Origin: CBDBUR01 sp965209065
GTDB taxonomy: Bacteria; Pseudomonadota; Alphaproteobacteria; JAPOUT01; G958296285
Direction: 5' to 3'
NCBI GenBank assembly: GCA_965209065.1
Contig: OZ242373.1
Location: forward strand, 744,001 to 808,000
Length of the DNA stretch: 64,000 nucleotides
Position 1 is the first letter of the stretch. The number at the start of each line of letters is the position of its first letter. Positions 1-7,486 of this stretch are shown in pieces. The notes below the pieces were generated by a model. That model ran no database searches and had not been told where the DNA came from. It saw only the letters and a list, made by a program, of their open reading frames with translations. A program made the position numbers and the translations under genes.

Positions 1-10
1 GTTTCTAAAT

Positions 11-631
11 TTAGTTTTTAGAATAATACTCAACGACTAGGTTGGGTTCCATTTTAACTGGATAGGCAGCTTCTTCAAGGCTCGGCACAGAAACGAATTC
101 GGCGCTCATTTTCTTTTCATCAACGGCGACATAATCAGTAAATTCGCGCTCCTCGCTATTGAGCGCATCAATCACAATAGTGCTATCGTGCATTTTCGCG
201 GCGAGTTCTATTTTATCACCGGGCTTGAGTCGCGCGCTAGGAATATTGGTGCGCTTGCCGTTGAGGGTGATATGCCCGTGGTTAATAAATTGTCTAGCGG
301 AGAAAACGGTCGGCGTCCATTTCGCGCGATAAACGATAGCATCGAGTCGCGATTCTAGCAGCCCTATCAAATTTTCGCCGGTATCGCCGCGCATGCGCTC
401 GGCTTCGTGATAGATGCGGCGAAATTGTTTTTCGGTGATATTGCCATAATAGCCTTTGAGCTTTTGTTTCGCGCGAAGTTGAATGCCGAAGTCAGAAAGT
501 TTGGCGCGTCGGCGTTGCCCTGCCTCGCCGGGTCCGTAGTTGCGGCGATTGATAGGGCTTCTCGGTCTGCCCCACAGGTTTTCGCCTAGTCGGCGGTCAA
601 TTTTATATTTTGCGTTAAGTCGGCGCCCCAT
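11..631 (-). CDS. rpsD: 30S ribosomal protein S4
   Basis: This is the primary 16S rRNA-binding protein of the small subunit, involved in 30S assembly. It is 206 aa, the normal bacterial length. It starts MGRRLNAKYK, has the basic Gly-Arg-rich N-terminal segment, and carries the S4 RNA-binding domain at about residues 95-160, including ARQFINHGHITLNGKR. A GGAG Shine-Dalgarno lies just upstream of the ATG. The gene stands alone with its own promoter, as is common for rpsD in alphaproteobacteria. Identification is secure. Confidence 0.97.
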   Translation of the reverse strand: MGRRLNAKYKIDRRLGENLWGRPRSPINRRNYGPGEAGQRRRAKLSDFGIQLRAKQKLKGYYGNITEKQFRRIYHEAERMRGDTGENLIGLLESRLDAIVYRAKWTPTVFSARQFINHGHITLNGKRTNIPSARLKPGDKIELAAKMHDSTIVIDALNSEEREFTDYVAVDEKKMSAEFVSVPSLEEAAYPVKMEPNLVVEYYSKN

Positions 632-658
632 CTTTTCTCCTTTGCTTTAGAAAATAAA

Positions 659-687
659 CTTATACCTCAATCGCGCTCTTTTGTCAA
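659..687 (-). promoter_or_regulatory. sigma-70-type promoter of rpsD
   Basis: On the minus strand a consensus TTGACA (682-687) is followed after exactly 17 bp by TATAAG (659-664). The predicted transcript starts about 20 nt before the rpsD ATG and includes its Shine-Dalgarno. This is the clearest promoter in the window and shows what the housekeeping consensus looks like here. Confidence 0.75.
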
Positions 688-694
688 ACTAAGA

Positions 695-1432
695 TTATTT
701 GCGCCTGTTGCGCTCATCAACGAGGGCAGTGATAACACCGCGCAAAGCCTTAACTTCGGCTTCGCTGAGGTGGGCGCGCTGAAAAATATTGCGCAGATTG
801 CGCACCATTATCGGACGTTTATCTTTCGAGCGAAAGAATGCGACCCTATCTAGCTCATTTTCTAGGTGCTGAAAAAGCGTGAGCAGCTGGTTCTTGCTCG
901 CCAAATCAGGAGCTTGGGTCTTCAGCGGGGCTTCATCGCTGTTCGCGGCTTGATAGTAGTGATAGCAGATGAGCAAAACCGCTTGGGCTAAATTGAGCGA
1001 GGAGAATTTAGGGTTGGCGGGAATTTCAACAATTTCATCGCACAGGGAGAGGGATTCGTTGTCCAGCCCCGAGCGCTCGGCGCCGAACAAAACCCCCGCG
1101 CGCTTATGAGAAAGCAGCGCCTGCGCGGCTTGTTCGGGGGTTAGCACGCTCTTGTTCATGTCGCGCGGGCGGGCGGTCGCGCCGATGACATAATCTAGGT
1201 CGGCGAGCCCATCGGGCAGATTGTCGAAATGCCGCGCCGCCGCCAAGACCCCAACGCCCGAAGTAGCCGCCGCTTCGGCTGCGGCAGCCTCGGCTTTCGC
1301 CTGCGAATAGCCGCTACGCGGTTTGGCAAGCCGAAGCTCCTTGAGGGCGAAATTATGCATCGCACGCGCGGTGGTGCCTATATTTTCGCCTAGCTGCGTC
1401 TCAAACAGGATAATCACGGGGGGTTTATGCAT
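695..1432 (-). CDS. trmJ: SPOUT RNA 2'-O-methyltransferase, TrmJ-like
   Basis: This is an SPOUT-fold, SAM-dependent ribose methyltransferase of the TrmH/TrmJ group, predicted to act on tRNA position 32. It is 245 aa. It shows the three SpoU motifs: the N-terminal NIGTTARAMHNF, GVLFGAERSGL near residue 115, and IPANPKFSSLNLAQAV near residue 140, which forms the trefoil knot and SAM pocket. The C-terminal region (about residues 165-245) is the TrmJ-type helical extension. The start ATG has AGAAAGG upstream. It is divergent from icd. TrmJ is the best match; a related rRNA methylase is the alternative. Confidence 0.8.
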   Translation of the reverse strand: MHKPPVIILFETQLGENIGTTARAMHNFALKELRLAKPRSGYSQAKAEAAAAEAAATSGVGVLAAARHFDNLPDGLADLDYVIGATARPRDMNKSVLTPEQAAQALLSHKRAGVLFGAERSGLDNESLSLCDEIVEIPANPKFSSLNLAQAVLLICYHYYQAANSDEAPLKTQAPDLASKNQLLTLFQHLENELDRVAFFRSKDKRPIMVRNLRNIFQRAHLSEAEVKALRGVITALVDERNRRK

Positions 1433-1467
1433 TGAACCTTTCTCTTTTATATTTTCTCTTTTCAGGT

Positions 1468-1473
1468 TATAAG
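1468..1473 (+). promoter_or_regulatory. -10 element giving a likely leaderless icd mRNA
   Basis: TATAAG ends 7 nt before the icd ATG, so transcription would begin at or next to the start codon. No Shine-Dalgarno is present in the gap. The matching -35 (TTTTAT at 1445-1450) is weak. The same geometry occurs before alaS. Confidence 0.4.
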
Positions 1474-1480
1474 ATGTTTT

Positions 1481-2695
1481 ATGGAAAAAATCATTGTAAA
1501 AAATCCTATGGTGGAGCTGGACGGCGATGAGATGACGCGCATCATCTGGCAGATAATAAAGGATAGGCTAATTCACCCCTATTTGGATATAAATCTTATT
1601 TATTATGATTTAGGCGTTGAAAGCCGTGATAAAACCGACGACCAGATAACGATTGAAGCCGCCGAGGCGATAAAGAAGCATAATGTTGGCGTGAAATGCG
1701 CAACAATTACGCCTGACGAGGCGCGGGTAAAAGAATTTGATTTGAAAGAGATGTGGCGTTCGCCGAACGGCACGATAAGGAATATTTTAGGTGGCACGGT
1801 TTTTCGCGAGCCAATTATTTGCCGTAACATTCCGCGTCTTGTGCCGAACTGGACTCACCCGATTGTGATAGGCAGGCATGCTTTTGGCGATCAATATCGT
1901 GCGACCGATATAAAAATACCGGGCAAGGGTAAATTAAAAATTCTGTGGGAGGCGGAAGACGGCAGCGAGAAAATTGAAAAGTTGGTTTTTGATTTTACCG
2001 GCAGTGGTGTAGCGCTTGGAATGTTTAACTTGGATAAGTCGATAGAAGATTTTGCGCGTGCTTGTCTCAATTTTGGTTTGGATAGGCGTTGGCCGGTTTA
2101 TATGTCTACCAAAAACACGATACTAAAAACTTACGATGGGCGTTTCAAAGATATTTTTGCTTCTATTTTTGAGAACGAGTTTAAGGATAAATTTGAAGCG
2201 GCGAACATAACCTATGAGCACCGCTTAATTGACGATATGGTTGCCGCTGCGTTGAAATGGAGTGGCAAGTTTGTATGGGCGTGTAAAAATTATGATGGCG
2301 ATGTTCAATCCGATACGGTTGCGCAAGGGTTTGGCTCTCTCGGTTTGATGACGAGTGTGCTGATGACGCCCGACGGCAAAACCATCGAAGCAGAAGCCGC
2401 GCACGGAACGGTGACGCGCCATTATCGTTTGCACCAAAAGGGAGAAGCCACTTCAACCAATTCGATTGCGTCTATTTTTGCTTGGACGCGCGGCTTGTCT
2501 CATCGTGCCAAGCTAGACGGCAATGACGCTTTAGATAAATTCGCCGACACGTTGGAGCAGGCTTGCGTGCGCACGGTCGAGCGCGGCTCTATGACAAAAG
2601 ATTTGGCTTTGCTTATCGGCAAGGAGCAAGAGTGGCTTTCTACCGAAACCTTTATTGAAAAAGTTGCTGAGAATTTTGAGTCTGCCTTAAACTAG
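1481..2695 (+). CDS. icd: NADP-dependent isocitrate dehydrogenase
   Basis: This enzyme oxidatively decarboxylates isocitrate to 2-oxoglutarate in the TCA cycle and makes NADPH. The 404-aa protein has the length and sequence of the eukaryote-like (type II) family found in alphaproteobacteria. Visible marks are VELDGDEMTRIIW at the N-terminus, the substrate-site segment WRSPNGTIRNILGGTVFREP (about residues 86-106), and the Asp-rich metal region LIDDMVAAALKWSG. EAEAAHGTVTRHYR lies in the cofactor-binding C-terminal part. It is convergent with alaS, with 3 bp between the two genes. Identification is secure. Confidence 0.96.
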   Translation: MEKIIVKNPMVELDGDEMTRIIWQIIKDRLIHPYLDINLIYYDLGVESRDKTDDQITIEAAEAIKKHNVGVKCATITPDEARVKEFDLKEMWRSPNGTIRNILGGTVFREPIICRNIPRLVPNWTHPIVIGRHAFGDQYRATDIKIPGKGKLKILWEAEDGSEKIEKLVFDFTGSGVALGMFNLDKSIEDFARACLNFGLDRRWPVYMSTKNTILKTYDGRFKDIFASIFENEFKDKFEAANITYEHRLIDDMVAAALKWSGKFVWACKNYDGDVQSDTVAQGFGSLGLMTSVLMTPDGKTIEAEAAHGTVTRHYRLHQKGEATSTNSIASIFAWTRGLSHRAKLDGNDALDKFADTLEQACVRTVERGSMTKDLALLIGKEQEWLSTETFIEKVAENFESALN

Positions 2696-2698
2696 AAA

Positions 2699-5383
2699 CT
2701 AGCTTAATCCTAATCGCACGGCTTGAATAGCTTCGCTTGCTCTATCACCATTTGGACCGCCGGCTTGCGCTAGTTCGGCTCTGCCGCCGCCGCCCGAGCC
2801 GCCCAGCACCGCCGCACCCATTTTAGCAAGCACAACAGCATCATATCTATCGGTTAAGTCTTTAGTGATGCCCACCATTAAAGTGGCGTTGCCCTTATCG
2901 CTATTGCGCACGAGCAAAGCAACCACGCCCGAAGCAAGTTGGCGTTTTGCCTCGTCTATCAGCTGGCGCGCGCTTTTCATATCCATATCTTCCACCACAC
3001 GATGCATAAACTTAACCCCCTTCCCCTGAATTGTTTCCACGTGAGATTTTTCTTCCGCCTTAGGCGCGAGAGCAAGTTTGCGTTTCGCGTCTCGCAGGCT
3101 TTGGCTGGTTTGCTTATTTTCTTCGAGGATAGTCTTGAGACGCTCGAACGCACTATCAGGCATTACTTTAAGTATCTGCGACATTTGATTGAGGCGGTTT
3201 TCCTGTTGGCGCAGATGGTCGAAAGCCGCCTTCCCGGTGAGAGCCACAAGACGACGCACCCCCGAACCCACCGAGCTTTGCCCGATAATCTTAAACAGAG
3301 CAATATCCCCAGTGCTGCGCACATGGGTGCCGCCACAAAATTCTATAGAAAAAGCATCGCGGTTCGGGGCGCGCACTTCCCCCCCCATAAACAAGACGCG
3401 CACGCGCTCGTCATATTTCTCGCCAAACATAGCAATGGCGCCACTTTTGCGCGCTTCCTCTTGGGGCATTTCTTTGGTGCGGACTTCTTGGTTGATACGA
3501 ATTTGCTCATTAACAATGTTTTCAATTTTGTTTATCTCTTTGTCGCTGACGGGTTTTTGGTGCGAGAAATCAAAGCGCAGATGGTTCTCATTCACCAGCG
3601 AACCCTTTTGCGCCACATGCTCACCGAGCACTTGGCGCAAAGCTTCGTTCATCAAGTGCGTTGCCGAGTGATTGGCGCGAATAGTTTCACGGCGCGCAAC
3701 ATCTATAGCCGCGTGCACACTATCGCCGGTGGCGAGCTTGCCCTTTTCTAGCTTGCCATAATGAATATGTAAATGCTTGGCTTGTTTTTGAGTGTCCTCA
3801 ACAAGAAAAAAATTATCGCCCAAATTATTACTGGTAGTTATTTTTCCTCTGTCGCCGACCTGCCCGCCCGACTCTGCATAAAAAGGCGTTTTATCCAACA
3901 AGATGCAGGCGGGGTTTGAATTGTTTAAGGTTTCAACGCGAGCGCCATCTTGGAGTATGGCGATAATTTTGGCTTCGCTTTGGTTCTCTTCATACCCCGT
4001 GAAGTTGGTTGGCGGTGTTGTGTCGGCGAGGGTTAAAAAAATATCTTGCGTAGCCAGCTCGCCCGAGCCCTTCCACGCCTGCCGCGAACTTCCGCGCTGC
4101 GTTTCCAGCGCTTGGTTGAAAGCCTCGACATCCACCTGAACGCCCTTACGGCGCAAAGCGTCTTGCGTTAAATCAAGCGGAAAGCCAAACGTGTCGTAAA
4201 GCCGAAAGGCAACCTCGCCGGAAAATGCCTCGCCCTGCTTTAGAGACTCAAGCTCTTTTTCTAAAAGCCCAAGCCCGCGCGTGAGCATTTCGGCGAACCG
4301 CTCTTCTTCATATTTCAAGGTTTCGGTGATGGTCGCTTGAGCGCGCGAAAGCTCGGGGTAAGCCGTGCCCATTTCTGTTTCCAACACCGGCTGGAGCCGA
4401 TATAAAATCGGCTTCTCTATTCCCAGCAAATGAATGTGCCTCATCGCGCGGCGCAAGATGCGGCGCAACACATATCCCCTGCCCTCGTTGGCAGGCTGAA
4501 CGCCGTCGCTAATCAAAAAACTAATCGCGCGCACGTGGTCGGCGATAACCCGAAAGCTGCTGATGTTATCCTGCGTCGCCTTAGTGCGAAAAATATCTTC
4601 GGCAGCCTTGATGATGTTTGTGAAAATATCGGTTTCATAATTATTGTGCGTGCCTTGCATAACAGCCGCCACGCGCTCTAGCCCCATACCCGTATCAATA
4701 GAAGGCTGCGGTAAAGCGAGCCGCTCGCCTTGCGCTTGCTGCTCGAACTGCATAAAAACGAGATTCCATATTTCAACAAACCTATCGCCGTCTTCGTTAG
4801 GACTGCCGGGGGGACCGCCCGCTATTGTGTCGCCATGGTCGTAAAAAATCTCAGAGCAAGGTCCACAAGGGCCGGTTTCGCCCATCGACCAAAAATTATC
4901 GTTCGTGGCTATTTTGATAATCTGGCTGTCAGGCAAACCCGATATTTTCTGCCATAAAAGATAAGCCTCGTCATCATCAGCATAAGTGGTGATAAGCAAC
5001 CGCTCTTTTGGCAAAGCAAGCTCGCGGCACAGAAACTCCCACGCGAGACTTATCGCCTTTTCCTTGAAATAATCGCCGAAAGAAAAATTGCCGAGCATCT
5101 CAAAAAAAGTGTGGTGGCGCGCGGTATAACCGACATTATCTAGGTCGTTATGTTTTCCGCCGGCGCGGATGCATTTTTGCGAGCTTGTTGCGCGCGGGGT
5201 GGGCGCTTTGCTTTTGCCAGTGAAAATATCCTTGAAAGGCACCATACCGGCATTGGTAAAAAGTAGCGTCGGGTCATTTTCAGGCACAAGCGGAGCAGAT
5301 GGCATTATTGTATGCTCATTGTTTTGGAAAAAATGAAGAAAATGGCGACGAATATCGTTTAGCGTCTTATCCTTATTACTCAT
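2699..5383 (-). CDS. alaS: alanine--tRNA ligase
   Basis: AlaRS charges tRNA-Ala in the cytoplasm. The frame is open for 29 codons upstream, but that stretch has no conserved sequence. Homology begins at MSNKDKTLNDIRRHFLHFF, so I place the start at 5383, giving 894 aa. The class II catalytic core includes LLFTNAGMVPFKD. The editing domain has both zinc motifs, HSATH and CGGTH. The C-Ala domain ends in the glycine-rich GGSGGGGRAELAQ region. It lies directly downstream of recA on the same strand, a common alphaproteobacterial order. No Shine-Dalgarno is visible; the transcript is probably leaderless. Confidence 0.96.
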   Translation of the reverse strand: MSNKDKTLNDIRRHFLHFFQNNEHTIMPSAPLVPENDPTLLFTNAGMVPFKDIFTGKSKAPTPRATSSQKCIRAGGKHNDLDNVGYTARHHTFFEMLGNFSFGDYFKEKAISLAWEFLCRELALPKERLLITTYADDDEAYLLWQKISGLPDSQIIKIATNDNFWSMGETGPCGPCSEIFYDHGDTIAGGPPGSPNEDGDRFVEIWNLVFMQFEQQAQGERLALPQPSIDTGMGLERVAAVMQGTHNNYETDIFTNIIKAAEDIFRTKATQDNISSFRVIADHVRAISFLISDGVQPANEGRGYVLRRILRRAMRHIHLLGIEKPILYRLQPVLETEMGTAYPELSRAQATITETLKYEEERFAEMLTRGLGLLEKELESLKQGEAFSGEVAFRLYDTFGFPLDLTQDALRRKGVQVDVEAFNQALETQRGSSRQAWKGSGELATQDIFLTLADTTPPTNFTGYEENQSEAKIIAILQDGARVETLNNSNPACILLDKTPFYAESGGQVGDRGKITTSNNLGDNFFLVEDTQKQAKHLHIHYGKLEKGKLATGDSVHAAIDVARRETIRANHSATHLMNEALRQVLGEHVAQKGSLVNENHLRFDFSHQKPVSDKEINKIENIVNEQIRINQEVRTKEMPQEEARKSGAIAMFGEKYDERVRVLFMGGEVRAPNRDAFSIEFCGGTHVRSTGDIALFKIIGQSSVGSGVRRLVALTGKAAFDHLRQQENRLNQMSQILKVMPDSAFERLKTILEENKQTSQSLRDAKRKLALAPKAEEKSHVETIQGKGVKFMHRVVEDMDMKSARQLIDEAKRQLASGVVALLVRNSDKGNATLMVGITKDLTDRYDAVVLAKMGAAVLGGSGGGGRAELAQAGGPNGDRASEAIQAVRLGLS

Positions 5384-5390
5384 AAAAGCG

Positions 5391-5396
5391 ATTATA
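5391..5396 (-). promoter_or_regulatory. -10 element of alaS, predicted leaderless
   Basis: A perfect TATAAT on the minus strand ends 7 nt before the alaS ATG at 5383, so the start point would fall on the ATG. No convincing -35 can be seen 16-18 bp further upstream. This supports the shorter alaS start. Confidence 0.45.
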
Positions 5397-5443
5397 CCAT
5401 AAAATAGTTTATGAAGCCTTACCCGCCCCCTATATTGCCCCAA

Positions 5444-5477
5444 AACCCTGATGCACTGCCTGTAGCGCATCAGGGTT
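5444..5477 (-). terminator. hairpin downstream of recA
   Basis: A perfect 11-bp inverted repeat (AACCCTGATGC / GCATCAGGGTT) with a 12-nt loop lies between recA and alaS. Read in the recA direction it is followed by TTTT and then GGGG, so it is a terminator candidate with a short U tract. A second 8-bp inverted pair (AGAGCCAA / TTGGCTCT) lies between it and the recA stop. Confidence 0.5.
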
Positions 5478-5555
5478 AGATTTAAGAGCCAAACAGATTA
5501 GGAGCTGATATAGGGAGGTTGGCTCTCAGATTCTTCTTAGCTAGTGAGTAGTTCG

Positions 5556-6770
5556 CTAACTAGCTTTTTTGCTTGCCTTTGTTTCAAGCTGTTTAACATT
5601 GTCTTTAGGCGCGGGAGGCTCTTGAACCTCTTTAGCCTCTTTAGCCTCACTGGTTTTAGCTTTAGGCAAGGTTTCGACATTATCTTTTTTGCTCTCGCTT
5701 TTTTGCTGTTCGGGTTCGGGCGCAGTTGCGCTCGCAGCTTTTGGCGTGAGCTTTTCTCTTATGCGGTTTTCTAGATCAACAGCGATTTCGGGGTTTTCGG
5801 TTAGGTATTTACGAGCATTTTCTTTTCCTTGCCCGATACGCTCCCCTTCTTTATCGCCGTTTGGAGCGAAAGCATACCACGAGCCTGCCTTTTCAATCAT
5901 TCCCTCTTGGACGCCTATATCAAGGAGTTCGCCCATTTTGGAGATGCCTTTGCCATACATAATATCGAATTCAACCATTCGAAAAGGCGGGGCAACTTTA
6001 TTTTTAACGACCTTGACTCTAGTTTGATTACCGATAATTTCCTCTCGGTCTTTGATAGCACCGATGCGGCGAATATCCAAACGCACGGAGGCATAAAACT
6101 TCAAGGCGTTGCCGCCAGAAGTGGTTTCGGGGCTACCGAACATCACGCCTATTTTCATTCGAATTTGGTTAATAAAAAGCACCATACAATTCGTTTTAGA
6201 AATGGAGCCGGTTAGTTTTCTCAGCGCTTGGCTCATTAGCCGCGCTTGAATGCCTGGCAGGCTATCGCCCATATCGCCTTCTAGCTCGGCGCGCGGGGTG
6301 AGCGCGGCGACAGAATCGATGACAATCAAATCGACACTCCCCGAGCGCACGAGGGTATCGGTAATTTCGAGAGCTTGCTCGCCGCAATCGGGTTGAGAAA
6401 TGAGGAGCTGGTCATTTTTAACGCCGAGCTTTCCTGCATAGATTGGGTCAAGTGCATGTTCGGCATCGACAAAGGCGCATGTTGCGCCGCCCTTTTGAGC
6501 TTCGGCTATCACGTGAAGTGCGAGTGTCGTTTTGCCTGAGGATTCGGGTCCGTATATTTCGACGACGCGTCCTTTCGGCAGTCCGCCGATGCCGAGCGCC
6601 AAGTCCAGCCCGAGCGAGCCTGTGGGTATGGCTTCTAGCCCTGCGATGTGGCTATCTTCGCCGAGGCGCATCACGGCGCCCTTACCGAAAGCGCGCTGTA
6701 TTTGGCTGAGCGCTGCGTCTAGGGCTTGTTTCCTGTTGGCGTTTTCTGCTACTTCTTCTTTCTTCGACAT
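5556..6770 (-). CDS. recA: recombinase A
   Basis: RecA performs homologous strand exchange and triggers LexA autocleavage in the SOS response. At 404 aa it is longer than the usual 345-360 aa because of a low-complexity Lys/Glu/Ala tail after about residue 345. Walker A (GPESSGKTTL) is at residues 73-82. The conserved INQIRMKIGVMFG loop follows, and the core ends near NPEIAVDLENRIREKL. The tail contains a 9-bp in-frame duplication (5627-5644) encoding EAK repeats. The ATG has AAGGAAGG upstream. An SOS box sits in the promoter, so the gene should be DNA-damage inducible. Confidence 0.97.
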   Translation of the reverse strand: MSKKEEVAENANRKQALDAALSQIQRAFGKGAVMRLGEDSHIAGLEAIPTGSLGLDLALGIGGLPKGRVVEIYGPESSGKTTLALHVIAEAQKGGATCAFVDAEHALDPIYAGKLGVKNDQLLISQPDCGEQALEITDTLVRSGSVDLIVIDSVAALTPRAELEGDMGDSLPGIQARLMSQALRKLTGSISKTNCMVLFINQIRMKIGVMFGSPETTSGGNALKFYASVRLDIRRIGAIKDREEIIGNQTRVKVVKNKVAPPFRMVEFDIMYGKGISKMGELLDIGVQEGMIEKAGSWYAFAPNGDKEGERIGQGKENARKYLTENPEIAVDLENRIREKLTPKAASATAPEPEQQKSESKKDNVETLPKAKTSEAKEAKEVQEPPAPKDNVKQLETKASKKAS

Positions 6771-6828
6771 TTCTGCCTCCTTCCTTTATGAATCCAGCTG
6801 ATTCGCTATGATTCTGTTTGAATATGTA

Positions 6829-6860
6829 AATATAGTGTTCCTTTTATGTTCTCCTGTCAA
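6829..6860 (-). promoter_or_regulatory. recA promoter region
   Basis: On the minus strand a consensus TTGACA (6855-6860) is followed by TATATT (6829-6834). The 20-bp spacing is longer than ideal, and an alternative -10 (CACTAT) lies at 17 bp. The LexA site falls between the two boxes. Confidence 0.5.
6837..6851 (-). promoter_or_regulatory. LexA (SOS) box of recA
   Basis: GAAC-ATAAAAG-GAAC on the minus strand exactly fits the alphaproteobacterial LexA operator GAAC-N7-GAAC. It lies between the -35 and -10 candidates of recA, where LexA binding would block RNA polymerase. This is one of the better clues that the genome is alphaproteobacterial. Confidence 0.8.
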
Positions 6861-6986
6861 TAGAAAAATGTGTTTTTTTCATCTTTTTTTCGCTTTTTGT
6901 TCTTTTTTTACCCCTTGATAGCACATTATGGTTATTTGAGTTGGTTAATTTGCGCGAGATTTCGATTTTTGTTCTTTATGGTGATG

Positions 6987-7064
6987 TGGTCGGGGCAGCA
7001 GGATTCGAACCTGCGACCCCCTGCTCCCAAAGCAGGTGCGCTAGCCAGACTGCGCCATGCCCCG
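6987..7064 (-). tRNA. tRNA-Pro (anticodon UGG)
   Basis: On the minus strand the acceptor arm CGGGGCA (7064-7058) pairs with TGCCCCG. The anticodon stem CCTGC/GCAGG holds the loop TTTGGGA, giving anticodon TGG at 7029-7027. The T arm is GCAGG-TTCGAAT-CCTGC. The discriminator A (6990) and an encoded CCA (6989-6987) complete 78 nt. The cloverleaf is complete and G1 is replaced by C1 as expected for bacterial tRNA-Pro. It lies upstream of recA on the same strand. Confidence 0.96.
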
Positions 7065-7486
7065 ATGGTTTGGGCGAGTTTAGCATAAAAAATAAAAGAT
7101 TGGAGACTGAAGGCTAATGTATGTTCAGAGTCTTGTTTAAAGATCAACCTCCAGTCCCCTGCCCTTGAGATGACCTGCCGTTTTGCTTGCTCCCCGAGAA
7201 CCTGCAACCCGACAAGTCGGGCTTGAACTCAAACAGCCATAAAACCGAAAGCCACTTTATTCCCTTCTAGCAAAGCTATCGGGTGTTATATTCAGTGGAA
7301 ACCCGACAATCGGGAGCTTTATAGCTAAAATTTGAGTTCATAGAGACTATAGCTCACGTCCATCAATGAGTCAAAAATAAAAAACCTAAAAATTAAAGCA
7401 TTTTAAGCCCTTCCCTCTCGAAACAAACTCATTCCAGTAAGAAACCCATGTTATATTGCCAGCATTACTAACGAAGAGGAAAAAGT
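7065..7486 (+). other. gene-free stretch with inverted repeats beside the accessory gene
   Basis: No coding sequence is visible here. It holds two small hairpins, CCCGAC-AA-GTCGGG (7208-7221) and CCCGA-CAA-TCGGG (7302-7314). These are bracketed by a 10-bp inverted pair, TGAACTCAAA (7224-7233) and TTTGAGTTCA (7331-7340). The right end becomes AT-rich like the following gene. A GAGGA Shine-Dalgarno (7476-7480) and a TATATT (7452-7457) serve the 716-aa gene. This may be the left boundary of an inserted segment; no transposase is present. Confidence 0.5.

Noticed and set aside
2939..3751. Long plus-strand open frame of 270 aa inside alaS
   Set aside because: It is antisense to a fully conserved alaS, has no recognisable domain and reflects the codon bias of alaS.
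5384..5470. 29-codon N-terminal extension of alaS
   Set aside because: It has no similarity to AlaRS, overlaps a perfect TATAAT element and lacks a Shine-Dalgarno.
5541..5570. Plus-strand hairpin followed by TTTTTT at the recA end
   Set aside because: No plus-strand gene ends there; the T run is the complement of Lys codons at the recA C-terminus.
6987..7064. tRNA-Pro as the attachment site of the accessory insert
   Set aside because: The AT-rich gene lies on the 5' side of the tRNA, there is no integrase and no duplicated tRNA 3' end was seen.
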